64,000 nucleotides of DNA from Merluccius polli (GCA_030340625.1 JAOPHQ010004270.1:72001-136000); one strand, 5' to 3'. Counted from the first letter of the stretch, positions 1 through 11,903 are shown. Notes: a model not told the origin generated them from the letters alone. A program made the numbers and translations.

Positions 1-158
1 GTTGATCTACTCTGAAATAGAAAACTCTGGGTTTTCGGTTCCAGAACAGTGGATTTGAGTTAATTTGATCAACTCAGAGGAGTTCCACCTAGGGTTAAGC
101 GCGTGCACCACAACTATAAAAAGCCAGCATCAATGGAGCCCTGATTCGACGAGTCACC

Positions 159-409
159 ATGGCAACGGGGAAGAGGAGGTCTACGTTTTTCACCAACCTC
201 GAATTGGAAATCCTAATGCGCTCATATGGCGAGTTTCAACACGTTTTTAGAAAGAAGTGCAACACTGCTGCGTAAGTTTAAATGTAGTCATTTGCAATCA
301 CAATAATATTACAGGGGAAAACTGCTTGAATGGTAACTATTCATTTATTTCATTTAGGTGCAATCCCGCAGGGGAGAAGCGCATTTGGCAGCAGCTTAAG
401 ATGACATAA
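159..409 (+). pseudogene. Myb/SANT-like protein remnant of a Harbinger element
   Basis: An ATG at 159 opens a short reading frame rich in Lys/Arg followed by FFTNLELEILM and YGEFQHVF, which resembles the first helices of the Myb/SANT-like DNA-binding domain used by Harbinger accessory proteins. It ends at a good splice donor (gtaagt at 272). An acceptor at 355-357 leads into a second exon beginning CNPAGEKRIW, which runs into a stop at 407-409. Only about 55 codons remain, so this is a dead fragment. The domain assignment rests on pattern similarity. Confidence 0.5.
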
Positions 410-819
410 AAACATTGTTCAAACAGATAAGACCTCGGCCTGATCATGTTGATCATGTTTTACACTGTAAAGTAAATATTAAGTGGCTATTTGACTGTAC
501 ACAGTTGCCTTGCTCAAGTGCTCTGCATCTCCGACATTGTACAAAAAACATCCATTTGCAAAGAAACGCAGTGCAACACACAATATCTGCTGGGATGTGA
601 GAGACTACGGTTGGTAATGCTGCAAATGTAAGGATGGATTAGGTTGTGTATGTAAATGATGGACTGTGACGTGAAACGGTACCGCTGAAAAAGATAATTG
701 TCTGGAAATGATAATTGTCTGGAAAGGCTACATCTATGGTCTGATAACCCTCTCCCGACGAATATTTAATTCTCTGCGCAGTAATGCTGCACCGTCATCC
801 ACGGGATCGTTGTCAAAAG

Positions 820-1068
820 CAGTGCTCGAAGTGGGCCGGTACTCACCGCAGTACCGGCACTTCTACATTTTACCCTTTAGCGTACCGGCACTTTTTCTTG
901 CGTACCGGCACTTGTCACAGGCTGCCGGTACTGTACTTTGCCCTAACCAGGGGCGGATCTACCGGAGTGGCGCCCCCCCCGTCGGTCGTAGGTCCGCGGT
1001 GGGTTACGATCGCGCCCCCCGTCGGTCATAGGTCCGGGGTGGGTTAATATCGCACGCACCCCCCCGCC

Positions 1069-1117
<49 letters not shown>

Positions 1118-1176
1118 CGTCGCTTATATGTGAATAAGGGAGTACCGGCACTTATTGTTTTCCACTTCGAGCGCTG
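820..1176. mobile_element. hAT-type MITE, copy 1, with exact 8-bp TSD
   Basis: Terminal inverted repeats CAGTGCTCGAAGTGG (left) and CCACTTCGAGCGCTG (right) are flanked by a perfect 8-bp target duplication GTCAAAAG (812-819 and 1177-1184), the hAT hallmark. The interior has short repeats of 'accggcact', two copies of a GTCGGTCGTAGGTCCG-like unit, a C-homopolymer and a CA run. No coding capacity is seen. A second copy with its own exact TSD is at 25140-25408. Confidence 0.88.
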
Positions 1177-1734
1177 GTCAAAAGGACATGCCATGTTCGT
1201 GAAAAAAGTCGCCTCCTACTGTGCCTAATGGACTTCTGAAATAGCCGACTGACTCTGATTTTTTAAATGATTTTTGACAGACGGCTACGCCAAAACTCGC
1301 CTGCTGACTGAATGAATGAGGAAATCAAATGGCGTGTGTGGCTGAAAGAGGGCGGAGACAGATTGAAACTCGATGTTCATTGAGAAAAACCTGGTCCCGA
1401 CCAGGTTAGTTTCATAGAGTCTGTTACTACGGTAACTGACCGAGAGCGTAAGTTATCTCTCTCTGTGAAACAGGCTAGAGTTACCCCTCTTTCTCTGGTT
1501 TGAGTTACCTCCCTTTGTGAAACGGAAAACTCAGCGTTTCCCTCATTTCAGGGTTAATAAACCCAGGGTTTTCACTAAACCTGCTTTGTGAAACGGACCC
1601 CTGGGCAGGTACACACCTAGGTAGACACCGCTAGACACACGGGACTCATACCCACTGGCGTAACTATCGACGGTGCAACCGGTGCATTGCACCGGGGCCC
1701 AGACGCCGGGGGGGGCCCATGAACCCACCTCACT

Positions 1735-4700
1735 CACACACACACAGGGGTCACTCCCTCTCCTCCTGTGGTGCCCTCTCAGAACACCTGCGTTTACTCC
1801 CCTTTCAGGCCACAGCTGTCAGTACACCCCCCGGCCGCTCCTCTCCCTATTGACACCATTCACACCATCATTTCGCCCATTCCCGTAATCATTACACGCC
1901 ATCAGCATGTCAGACACTCCCACACCCACTCTGTGAACTTTAATAATCTCAGACCGCTCACAGAACAATCCACCTCTCCAGTCAACAAGCCACCTGTCAC
2001 GATCAACATGGCACTTTTTAATGTTCGCTCTCTTTTAAACAGAACTTTTTTAATGAATGACGTGATTTTAGATAACAAGTTAGACTGTCTTCTTTTAACT
2101 GAGACATGGCTTGGCACTGACGCACCAGCTGTTCTCACTGAGGCTTCCCCACCAAATTTTAGTTTTTTATTTTCCACTAGAGAGGGTAGAAGAGGAGGAG
2201 GGACGGCATCCATTACATCTAACTCACTGACCTCTTTTAACAGCTACACATCATTTGAGCACCATGCCTTTACTTTTAGCAGCCCTCCGATTCTCTGCAT
2301 TACCGTATATAGACCACCACATCACTCTAGTTCTTTTATTGGTGAATTTTCAGAACTTTTATCGATTATTCACACCTCTTTTAGTAGGATTTTAATAACT
2401 GGTGATTTTAATCTACATGTTGATGATACCTCGTATCCGATATCCAGAGAGTTTTTAAATCTTTTAAATTGTCTTGATTTTAAGCAGCATGTCACACAGC
2501 CAACTCACAACAGAGGACACACTCTGGACCTGGTCATAACCCATGACCTGTCCATCGGTGTGTCCTCTGTTGTCGACCTGGCTGTGTCTGACCACTACTG
2601 TCTGTTTTTTAACATCACCAGTTTTAACCAAGAGGAGGCCCCGGTGAGAACAGTGAGGAGGCGCTATCTAACTTCTGAAGTGGCTGCAAATTTTATAGAG
2701 ATTTTACAGAGCACTCCTGCTGAAATTTTACCTGCATCTTGTGATTTTATCGTTGATAATTTTAACAATAAACTGAAGTCAACACTGGACTCAGTAGCTC
2801 CACTCTTAACTAAAACAATAAAAAGAAAACCTACACCCCCGTGGAGAAAAAACGATGAAATCAATGAACTGAAAAGAAAATGCAGGGGTGCTGAGAGAAG
2901 ATGGAGAAAGAGTAAACTGACAATTCACTATGAGATTTTACGTCAACAACTCAAAACATACAACAACGCAGTCAAAAAGGCACGAATTTCCCATTTCTCA
3001 CAACTCATCACCAACCATAAAAACAACCCCCGGTTCCTCTTCTCCACCTTTGAAATTTTAACAGGCAGCAATTCTAACAAAGTTTTTAAGACACCAACAG
3101 TTGATCTTTGTGAGAACTTTGCAGACCACTTCAGAACCAAGATCAAGGACATCAGATCCTGCCTTTTATTCCATCAAGTTTTATCTGTTAACTCGTCTGA
3201 GCTGTTGTCCTTGCCTGAGGAGACACTGGAGAGTTTTGTCCTGGTTGATGCAAGGACTCTTGGTCGAGTTTTCTCCCAAGTAAACCCAACAACCTGCCTT
3301 TTAGATCCTATTCCCACATCACTCTTAAAATCGTTTTATGGATTCTTTGAGGAACAGTTTTTAAACATCGTGAATTGCTCTCTTCAGATGGGCGTCTTCC
3401 CCACTGCCTTCAAAATGGCGGTGGTGAAGCCCCTTCTTAAGAAGAGCAATTTAGATCCCGATGATTTTAATAACTACCGACCTGTATCCAACTTACCGTT
3501 TTTAAGTAAAATTTTAGAGAAACTGGTTTTTAACCAAGTTAATGACTTTTTAAACAGAAATAACATTTTAGAGAAACATCAGTCTGGTTTTAGGAGAAAC
3601 CACAGTACTGAGACAGCACTTTTAAAGATTTTAAACGACATCAGGTGGAATTTAGATAACAAAAAGCTCACAGTGTTGGTCCTACTCGATCTAAGCGCCG
3701 CTTTTGATACAGTAGACCATCACATTTTATTAAATAGACTCAGGACACCTGGTCGGCCTCTCTGGTACTGTTTTTAACTGGTTTTGTTCTTATCTCACAG
3801 ACCGATGCTTTTATGTAAATTTGGATACATGTTCCTCAGGAACCCATGAAATTGGATGTGGGGTTCCCCAAGGGTCAATTTTAGGTCCACTGCTTTTTAA
3901 TCTTTACATGCTTCCTCTTGGGGACGTCATCAGGAGGCACGACATCAGCTTCCATAGCTACGCTGATGATACGCAACTGTACATCGCCGTGTCTCCTGAT
4001 GACACAGGGCCAATTGATGCCCTTTTTAATTGTATTGTAGACATCAAGTCATGGATGGCAGAGAATTTCCTACAGCTCAACCGGGACAAAACTGAGGTTT
4101 TAGTCATTGGTCCTGAAGGCCAGAGAGAGAAACTTTTACCAAAACTACAAGAAACCATCACAATCAGTAAAAAATCTGGGCGTGATTTTTGATTCTGAGC
4201 TGAATTTTATTCCACACATCAAAAATATGACAAAAATAGGTTTTTACCATCTTAAGAACATAGCCAGAGTCCGCCCGTTTCTCTCCCAGGCCAGTACGGA
4301 GGTGTTAATGCATGCTTTTATCTCCTGTCGCTTAGATTACTGTAATGCCCTGCTCTCTGGTCTTCCCAAAAAGAGTATTTTAAATCTTCAATTATTCCAA
4401 AACTCAGCCGCACGTGTGCTGACGAGGACCAGAGGGCGGGAGCACATTACACCAGTTTTAGAGTCGCTGCATTGGCTCCCCGTCCGCTTCAGGATCGATT
4501 TTAAGGTTCTTTTACTTGTTTTTAAATGTCTTAACGGCGTTGCGCCCTCTTATTTATCTGACCTGCTTTTACCATATCAACCCTCGCGGACCCTGAGGTC
4601 CTCCGGCACCGGCCTTTTATCCATACCAAAACCCAGAACTAAAACCCATGGTGAGGCGGCATTTAGCCACTATGGCCCCCACCTGTGGAACAGCCTGCCG

Positions 4701-5372
4701 GAGGGCCTCAGGACTGCAGAGACTGTTGATATTTTTAAAGGAAGGTTAAAGACATACCTTTTTAATCAGGCCTTTAATTAATATTTTGATTTCTTCTTAT
4801 GTTCTTATGTGGTTTTATCTTATTTTATGTTGTTGCTTCCATCTTGTTTTTAAGATGATATTAATCTTTAATAATTTTATTTGTTTTATTTATCATTGGT
4901 ATTATGTTATTTATCATCTTACGTATTTTATCCTTTTAACTGCTCACTCTATTTTTACTTATCTTTTGTCAGGGTTTTTATCCCATCTTATGTTTTAGTT
5001 TTTAGCTTTTAATTCCAGTGTTTCCTCAGGGGGGTCTTCCACACTGGCAGCTGTGTCTGGGCTGCTCTTCGGCCCGGCTGGCTGTTGTCTGTCGGGGTCG
5101 GGGGGCCTGGGCACTGGTGCCCCCTGTGGCACAGCCTGCGACCCCTCCCAGTGTGGACGGCCCCAAAGATGGTACTTCCTCAATCCTCAGTGTCATGCCA
5201 TGTCTTGATTGACAGTAGTAAGAGTGTGGGTGTGTGTGCGTGTGAGTGAGGTATGGAGGGTGGGAGAGGGGCTTTATTTTAAATTGTTTGTTCTATGTTT
5301 TTTGTGTAAGAGCACTTTGGGTTGCATGCTCATGCATGAAAAGCGCTATATAAATAAAGTTTGATTTGATGA
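1735..5372 (+). mobile_element. L2/CR1-group non-LTR retrotransposon, copy 1 (5' truncated)
   Basis: The copy has an apurinic endonuclease plus reverse transcriptase frame and a fish L2-type 3' end: 'agagcactttgggttgc', then 'gcgctatataaataaag' and a short TTTGA repeat tail near 5358-5370. ORF1 is missing. It is nested in the hAT element at 1653-5579. The clade call rests on the SYADDTQLY reverse-transcriptase box and the 3' tail. Confidence 0.85.
1768..4781 (+). pseudogene. LINE ORF2 (endonuclease + reverse transcriptase), frameshifted
   Basis: The N-terminal part carries an endonuclease: FNVRSLLNR, LLLTETWLG, ITGDFNLHVDD and VSDHYCLFF. RT blocks follow: NNYRPVSNLPF, QSGFRRNHSTETALL, VLLDLSAAFDTVDHH, GVPQGSILGPLLFNLYMLP and SYADDTQLY. 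The C-terminal domain contains LDYCNALLSGLP and LHWLPV. Two frameshifts break it. One is near 3745-3775, just after the DTVDHH block, so the first reading frame ends at 3777. The other is near 4165, where the frame that ends at 4192 overlaps the one ending at 4781. It is therefore inactive. Confidence 0.85.
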
Positions 5373-5401
5373 TGAAGGAAGGAAAAAAAAAAACCCAATC
5401 C

Positions 5402-5521
5402 GACCCCCCCCCCCCCGTCAACAATCGCGTAGTACCCCCCCCCCCCCCCGTCAACAATCGCGTAGCACCCCCCCCCCCCCCCCCCCCCCCGTCAACAATC
5501 GCGTAGCCCCCCCCCCCCCCC
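5402..5521. repeat. Poly-C tracts punctuated by a fixed spacer
   Basis: C-homopolymers of roughly 14-28 bases alternate with the spacer 'gtcaacaatcgcgtag', which appears three times. It lies just inside the right end of the hAT element. The complementary strand is a run of G-tracts. Confidence 0.8.
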
Positions 5522-5587
5522 GCCGGGGCCCAAAAAAATTACTTGCACCGGGGCCTATCATGACGTTGTTACGCCAGTGCTCATACC

Positions 5588-6404
5588 GGTGATCGCGCCT
5601 TTAGTTCCCCGTGTCTGATCACTGTAATTCGGAGTGTGAATATCTGTTGAATATCTAATACATGTTTTTAACTTTAAAAAACATAACTACGCTCGTGAAG
5701 GTGAACCCTCCCGGACACCGCTATTAACATGAACTGCTCCCCCGGAGGAGCGCCACATATCCACACACACCGGACACCAAAATACCAACACACACTTTTT
5801 TCCATTTGATTGCTTTTAAATAAAGTTGTGTGCAGTTATACGGTTAAATATGTTTATTAAAAGTGTTCAATGTCTCCTTCCTGGTTGTTCCGACAACCTT
5901 CAGAACCGCTTGGTCCATGCCGTTAATAGGCGGCCCGCTTCTTGCGTGTGCTTGTAAAAATTATATTTTAAAGGCTGATTATTACGGTATTGTATTATCT
6001 GTAAAGTAGCACAAGGTTAACAGTGTTTCTGTTATAACACTCTTGCCCTGGAACTCACACCACTTTCTGATGCTCCAAAAAATAAATCGAAATAATTACG
6101 TTAAAAGTGCAACGATTAGTCGACTATCGGCTTAAAATGGCGACTACGAGTCGACTAAGAAAATCTTTAGTCGGGGGCAGCTTTACATTGAAGGTATGCT
6201 GCTTTTATTGTGGTCCCTGAATGCTGATAGGCCAGCTTGAAGATAAGGAAACCAATGAGCAGTATGACCAGACCACACAGGTGGAAACCAATCAGCACGT
6301 TAGCACCTGGAGAGAAAACAGACAGGGGAGGGAGAGAAAGAAAAGCAGGAGGGGAGGAAAACACCACCACAAGCATGTTGCCCCTGCCGGGCACGTAACA
6401 AGCA
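5588..6404. other. Intergenic or f7 intronic sequence without a recognised gene
   Basis: I see no exon of the F7 light chain here. A stretch near 6110-6175 (gtcgactatcgg ... gagtcgactaag) is a short inverted motif like those in fish hAT-derived repeats. 6185-6330 reads through on the minus strand as a hydrophobic frame but has no support as a gene. Confidence 0.4.
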
Positions 6405-6716
6405 TATAAGCACTATCTATGATAATGTAGCATATTAGCATTATGTATGATAATATAGCATATTACCGCTATCTATGATAATGTAGCATATTAGCACTAT
6501 TGATGATAATGTAGCATATTACCGCTATCTATGATAATGTAGCATATTAGCATTATCGATGATAATGTAGCATATTTGCACTATCTTTGATAATGTAGCA
6601 TATTAACACTAAGATAATGTAGCATATTAGCACTATCGATGATAATGTAGCATATTAGCACTATCAATGATAATGTAGCATATTAGCACTATCTATAATA
6701 ATGTAGCATATTAACG
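6405..6716. repeat. ~28-bp minisatellite just upstream of an f7 exon
   Basis: About eleven copies of a unit close to 'gataatgtagcatattagca' plus 'ctatctat' precede the f7 exon that begins at 6741. Units differ by a few substitutions and one short deletion. Confidence 0.85.
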
Positions 6717-6740
6717 CTGTCACCTGGAAATTACCCCCAG

Positions 6741-9700
6741 AACCTTTTGCCTGTGGGACAGTTCCTGTTCTGCTCAACCAATCAAAAGCTCTGGATCGGC
6801 GTGCACGCATAGTAGGAGGAAATGAATGTCCCAAAGGACAATGTCCCTGGCAGGTACACACACACACATGCAAACACACACACACACACACAGCAACTTT
6901 GTTTGATTAATTTGAACTCTGACCTCTGAGCTAAATTGTGTTTGAACAAAATGTATTCTGTTATTATGCAATACAGACAATGTATTTACTGCTATAGGAG
7001 GAGGTCATGTTTTCTATGGTATCTATAGTTAGTCCAACAGGTAGAAGGAGCTGTCAATGTCCCTGCCTGTGCACAAGATGTACAAATAAATGATACTTAA
7101 AGCCAACAATAAGGGTGAAAACCCCTTTAAAAGTTTTGCAATCATTGCAAATGTTTTTTTTAATGATGATGAACAATGGCGACTTTGCTTTCTCCATTTC
7201 CAATGAATCAGCTCTCTGCAGTGCATGCTCACCTGGCCGGCCGTCTCTGCTCTTATATAAGTGTAAAGTGAGACCAGAAGTTCATTTTGTTCCATTCCTT
7301 TTCGTACAACTGTATGAATGAATGGGATTTCCTTTCATAGCTCGTCGATGTAACGGATCGTAAAGAAAAGAAAGTCATCGATGAATCTGGCCAAAAACTG
7401 CTCTCCCCAGTGTCTTCGGTGAACACAGCTCATGAAGAATTCAGTAATAAAGGACAACTAGCCAAGTTGTGTAAGTGTAGGGTTAGGGTTAGTGTGTTAA
7501 GTCATTTCATCTTATAGCCCTGAAGAATCGCCACCTTACCACGGTGGAGGGGTTTGTGTGTCCCTGTGATCCTGGGAGCTGTGTTGTCAGGGGCAATAGC
7601 CCCTGGTAGGGTCTCCCAAGGCAGAGTGGACCCAAGGGAGGGGAGGGACCAAACAAACAGCAGTTCAAAGGACCCTAATGAAGCAGAAACGAAGGCACTG
7701 TGGTACCTCGCCCGGAATAGGGAAACCGGGGCTCCCTCCTGGAGCCAGACCTGGGAGGGGAGCTCGCCGGTGAGCGTCTGGTGGCCTTGACCCATGAGGC
7801 TCGGCCGGGCACAGCCCAAAGAAACAACATGGAGCCGCCGCCCTGTGGGCCCACCAACTGCAGAGATTGGCATTGGGGTCGGGTGCAATGTCAGCCGGGC
7901 GGCAGGCAAAAGCGGGGGCCTGGGCCTGCTGATCCTCGGCATCGTAGACTAGTTCTAGGGTTGTGGAATGTCTCTGGCGGGGAAGGAGCCTGAGCTGTGT
8001 TGGAGTACCACTGTGCCACTGTGTTGTAGTTACTTACGTATACGTAGTCCTACCTAGGTCTATATCCTATCATTTATCACCAATGTGTCAAGAACAGCAG
8101 GCCCTCTAGTCCCCCCACCCCCTCATTCACAGCTGCTGCAAACCAACTGGTGGACGACTACATCTTTATGCGCGATGGAATGAACTGTTTCTGGTTCTAG
8201 AGTCGTGGTGATCTATGTCATCTCTAGTTAGTCTAACAGGAAGTTATGTGTTCTATGTTATCTCCAGTTAGTTTAACAGGAAGTTATGTGTTCTATGTTA
8301 TCTCTAGTTAGCCTAACAGGAAGTTATGTGTTGTTATCTCTAGTTAGTCTAACAGGAACTTATGTGTTCTATGTTATCTATCTTTAGTCTAACAAGAAGT
8401 TATGTGTTCTATGTTATCTCCAGTTAATCTAACAGGAAGTTATGTGTTCTGTTATCTCTAGTTAGTCTAACAGGAAGTTATGTGTTCTATGTCAGGGGTT
8501 CAAACTTTTTGAGGCCCGGGACCCCTTAAAGGGGAGAACATTTTCCAAGGTCCCCCTCATATTCGTAACACAGATTACGCATATGTTTAATATCATTTGT
8601 ACTCTTAGATGCCATTGGAACTGTTTGTATTCTAACACTTTTCAACCTAAATACTTCAGACCTGTTTCATAGTGACAAACAGAAACACATTTCAATTTGA
8701 ATAATGTTAATACCACTTATATCCTTTTAAAACAGATTGCCATTGTATTCAAATTGCATGTGGACTCAACTTGACACAGCATTATACTTTTCAAGTTATT
8801 AATTTTAAAGGATTTTAGAAAATGAACCAGTAGCTGACTTTCAGTAAGTGCTTCAACTTTAAAATAATGAACTTCTTGCTCCTTATTCAAATTATTGGAT
8901 GGAAGCTCTGAGCAAATCATAACATAAGTTATCATAACAGTGTTACAGAACATATCATACTAAATAATTACATTGATGCCGGGCATGCGTCATGCCCGGC
9001 ATCCATCTCCCTAAAAAGTTGTCCAAACAAACGCGATGCAGTGAAATGCAGTGCCCTTGACTCACAAAATTAACTGCTGTCACAACTTTGTTCAAAACAG
9101 AGTGAAGTTCTGGTTCCATGCCTTTGGATGCAAGCGCCTGCCGATGCAGCATACAGAGTGGAGCCACTACCTTTGGATTGACAGCCTTTATCCGTGCAAT
9201 AACCCCACTTTTTCATTCGGTCATCGCCGCCGCACCATCCGTACAAACGGCCACACACTTTTCCCACCTCAGTCCCGCTTCAGTCATGAAAGCATCCAGG
9301 AGTTTGAATATTTCCTCACCCGTTGTTCTGCCAGGCACCTCCTTGCAAAATAGAAAGTCCTCCAAAATCTTGCCTTCCCATGGATAGCAAACCAAACCAA
9401 TCAACTGAGCCATGCTGGCTATGTCTGTTGATTCGTCCAACTGAATAGAAAATTGTTCACAAGAATGCAATTTAACCAGCAGCTGTGACTCAATGTCATC
9501 TGAGAGATCTTCAATTCTCCTCCTCACGGAGTCATTTGAGAGAGGTACAGCTTTCAGTTTATTAGCTGCCTCTTTCCCAAGCATAATTTCACACATTTCA
9601 ACCACTGCTGGAAGTATGAGTTCTTCTCCAATTGTGTGTGGCTTCTTACATTTAGCAATCTGTTGAGCTACCAAATAAGAAGCCTTCTGTGCTTTCTCTG

Positions 9701-11903
9701 AAGTTGTTGTCAGCTTCACCATGCGTGTTTTCTGGCAGGAGTATTCCTCACTCTTTCGGCGGAAAAAACTTTTGTTTTGCCCTCACATTCTGGGGGGTTT
9801 GTAATCAGATGTCGCTTTAGCTTGGCTGGCTTCATAGCTTTGTTTGCTAGCACCTGAAAACACATTTTGGTCTCCTGTCGCTTTTCTCAATAAAACCAAA
9901 CTCGATATAACTGTCGTCATATTTTCTCAATTTAGCTGGTTTGGGCTTAGCATCAGCTGACGGTGTGGACTGACTCATGTTTTTCTCCATGCTCGCAGTT
10001 AACGTTGGCTAGCTGGCTAATAAGCTAAGCAGACCAGCAGTTGTTTGCGCCTTCAGTGAAGTGACACCTGACGTGATGACAGATTGACGTGATGTGTCAC
10101 AATAATAACTTAGCCAAAACATGAACAACGTGGAGGTAATGGACATAATGCATGTGTTGTAATGCACAGGTCGGCGAAAATCTTTTTTTTTTCATAGCAA
10201 ATCAATGATTTAAAGAAATTATTTTGCGGACCCCCTGACCATGGCTTGTTCTGTTATCTCTTGTTAGTCTAACAGGAAGTTATGTGTTCTATGTTATCTC
10301 TAGTTAGTCTAACAGGAAGGTATGTGTTCTATGTTATCTCCCGTTAGTATAACAGGAAGTTATGTGTTCTGTTATCTCTAGTTAGTCTAACAGGAAGTTA
10401 TGTGTTCTATGTTATCTCTAGTTAGTCTAACAGGAAGGTATGTGTTCTATGTTATCTCCCGTTAGTATAACAGGAAGTTATGTGTTCTGTTATCTCTAGT
10501 TAGTCTAACAGGAAGGTATGTGTTCTATGTTATCTCCCGTTAGTCTAACCTAACAGGAAGTTATGTGTTCTGTTATCTCTAGTTAGTCTAACAGGAGGTT
10601 ATGTGTTCTGTTATCTCTAACAGGAGGTTATGTGTTATGTCCATGCTATGGTTTTCAGGTCCTGCTGAAGACGAGGGGGAAGGGGTTTTGCGGGGGGATC
10701 ATCTTCAAGCCTCGCTGGGTGTTGACGGCGTCTCACTGCCTTGAAGACATCCAGGCCCAGAACCTGCAGGTGGTGGCAGGTAACCTGTCTGTCTCTCTAC
10801 ATGTATGTCTACCTGTCTGTGTCTACCTTTCTCTCTAGCTGTCTATCTGTCTCTACCTGTCTCTCTACCTGTCTGTCTTCTTGTCTGTCTACCTGTCTCT
10901 ACATCTACCTGTCTGTCTACCTGTCTCTACATCTACCTGTCTGTCTACCTGTCTCTACATCTACCTGTCTGTCTACCTGTCTCTCTATCTTTCTCTCTGC
11001 CTCATGTCTTGAAGACATTGAGGCCCAGAATCTGCAGGTGGTGGCAGGTAACCTGTCTCTCTACATGTCTGTCTACCTGTATGTGTACCTTTCTCTCTAG
11101 CTGTCTGTCTATCTGTCTGTACATTTCTGTCTAACTGTCTGTGTCTACCTTTCTGTCTACCTGTCTGTGTCTACCTGTCTGTGTCTACCTGTCTCTACAT
11201 GTCTGTGTACATGTCTCTCTACCTGTCTGTGTACATGTCTAACTCCCTATCTGTCTACCTGTCTGTCTACCTGTTTGACCTACCGGTCTGTGTGTCTCCA
11301 GGTGAGCACGACATTGAGGTGTCGGAGGGAACAGAGCAGGTGCTTCAGGTGTCTCAGATCCTGATGCACGAGCGCTACGTGTCTCGCACGGCCGACAGCG
11401 ACATAGCGCTGCTCCTGCTGGCCACGCCCATCCTCTACTCCCGCTACGCTGTGCCCGTCTGCCTGCCCACCCGCCGGCTGGCCGAGCACCAGCTGTGGGC
11501 GGTCAGCACCCACACGGTGAGCGGGTGGGGGCGCCGCGGGGAGAACGGCCCCACGTCTCGTCTGCTGCGGCGGGCCGAGGTCCCGCGGATCCGCACCCTG
11601 GACTGTGAGCAGCAGAGCGGGGTGGTGCTGACGGCCAATATGTTCTGCGCCGGGTATCTGGACGGAACCCAGGACTCCTGCAAGGGGGACAGCGGGGGCC
11701 CACTGGTCACACACTACCGCCACACCGTCTTCCTATTGGGCATCGTCAGCTGGGGGCGGGGCTGTGCCCGGCCCGGGGACTATGGCATCTACACCCGCGT
11801 GTCCAACTACCTGGACTGGGTCCACAACCGCACACAGGAAGTGGACCGGCGGGCAAATCACACCTCACTTCCTGTACCGACCGCTGAGCACTTCCTTTCC
11901 TAA
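6741..11903 (+). CDS. f7: Coagulation factor VII, three 3' exons (protease domain)
   Basis: Exons are 6741-6853, 10659-10779 and 11302-11903. Intron phases (1 before the first, then 0 and 1) match vertebrate F7. Exon 1 here contains the activation site RIVGG followed by CPKGQCPWQ. Exon 2 carries CGG and TASHC (catalytic His). Exon 3 carries SDIALL (Asp), SGWG, MFCAGY, CKGDSGGP (Ser) and GIVSWGRGC, and ends at TAA 11901. The triad is complete, so an active secreted serine protease is predicted. In the family it binds tissue factor and activates factors IX and X. The signal peptide, Gla and EGF exons are not in the window; the sequence 5' of 6741 is transposon-rich and shows none. The second intron here is invaded by LINE and hAT remnants. 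AATAAA signals follow near 12052. Confidence 0.93.
6854..7499. other. f7 intron start: CA microsatellite, then no recognised feature
   Basis: A short (CA)n tract begins at the splice donor (gtacacacacac). The rest to 7499 shows no protein match that I recognise. Confidence 0.4.
7500..8030 (+). mobile_element. 5' fragment of a non-LTR retrotransposon
   Basis: GC-rich sequence starts 'gaagaatcgccaccttacca' and ends where a frame reads LWNV then, after a one-base slip, LAGKEPEL. That resembles the start of the apurinic endonuclease in fish LINEs, preceded by a long 5' leader. It stops shortly afterwards, so only the leader and a few codons remain. The family is not assigned. Confidence 0.45.
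8212..8492. repeat. ~39-bp intronic minisatellite, left half
   Basis: The unit is close to 'agttagtctaacaggaagtt' plus 'atgtgttctatgttatctct', about seven copies. The same array resumes at 10253-10640, so the intervening hAT remnant inserted into the array. Confidence 0.85.
8493..10237 (-). mobile_element. hAT element remnant splitting a minisatellite
   Basis: The left end is CAGGGGTTCAAACTTTTTGA and the right end reads 'gcggaccccctg', partly inverted. No 8-bp duplication is found (TTCTATGT on the left, ACCATGGC on the right), so one end is probably truncated. It contains the N-terminal half of a BED-finger/hAT transposase on the minus strand. Confidence 0.65.
8955..9978 (-). pseudogene. Truncated, frameshifted hAT (ZBED5-like) transposase
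   Basis: Reading on the minus strand from an ATG at 9978: YDDSYIEFGFIE and RPKCVF, then NKAMKPAKLKRHL, suggest a degraded BED finger. After a frameshift come SYLVAQQIAKCKKPHTIGEE, QFSIQLDESTDI and AVCTDGAAAMT, typical of ZBED5-type hAT transposases. A further shift near 9200 leads into CMLHRQALASKGMEPELHSV. The rest of the catalytic and dimerisation domains is gone. Confidence 0.75.
10253..10640. repeat. ~39-bp intronic minisatellite, right half
   Basis: This continues the array at 8212-8492, with variant units ('cccgttagtataacaggaag') forming a longer repeated period. It ends about 20 bp before the f7 exon at 10659. Confidence 0.85.
10780..11300. repeat. CTGT-rich array starting at the f7 exon splice donor
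   Basis: Tetranucleotide-derived repeats ('acctgtctgtctacctgt', 'ctctacatct') fill the whole intron between the last two f7 exons. The array starts at the donor itself (gtaacctgtctgtc) and contains a copied exon end at 11009-11049. Confidence 0.85.
11009..11049 (+). other. f7: Duplicated 3' end of an f7 exon with its splice donor
   Basis: This 41-bp stretch repeats exon bases 10739-10779 (ttgaagacat..gcag) with two substitutions, and repeats the donor gtaacctgtct. It lacks an acceptor of its own. It most likely arose by tandem duplication within the CTGT array. Confidence 0.85.

Larger units (their letters stand above)
1..1600. mobile_element. PIF/Harbinger-type element remnant, cut by the window edge
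   Basis: The right side (about 1390-1600) is the kind of AT-poor terminal region that reads 'gtgaaacgg ... gggttaataaacccagggtt', and the left side carries a related inverted motif near 30-90 (aactctgggttttcgg). Between them is a broken Myb/SANT-like exon pair, the accessory gene of Harbinger elements. No transposase is visible. A hAT MITE (820-1176) has inserted in it. The left terminus lies outside the window, so the target duplication cannot be checked. The superfamily call is inferred from the Myb-like remnant. Confidence 0.5.
1653..5579. mobile_element. Non-autonomous hAT element hosting an L2 LINE
   Basis: Ends are CACTGGCGTAAC (1653) and GTTACGCCAGTG (5579). They are flanked by an exact 8-bp duplication CTCATACC (1645-1652 and 5580-5587). 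Subterminal sequence on both sides contains TGCACCGGGGCC in inverted orientation. Nearly all the interior is an L2 LINE that inserted later, followed by a poly-C repeat array. The element itself has no recognisable transposase. Confidence 0.85.

Noticed and set aside
6167..6394. Minus-strand hydrophobic frame that looks like a membrane segment
   Set aside because: No start context, no splice sites and no recognisable family; it lies in repeat-like sequence.
8212..10640. A regular array with spacers, considered as CRISPR-like
   Set aside because: Units are contiguous tandem copies without unique spacers, and the genome is vertebrate.
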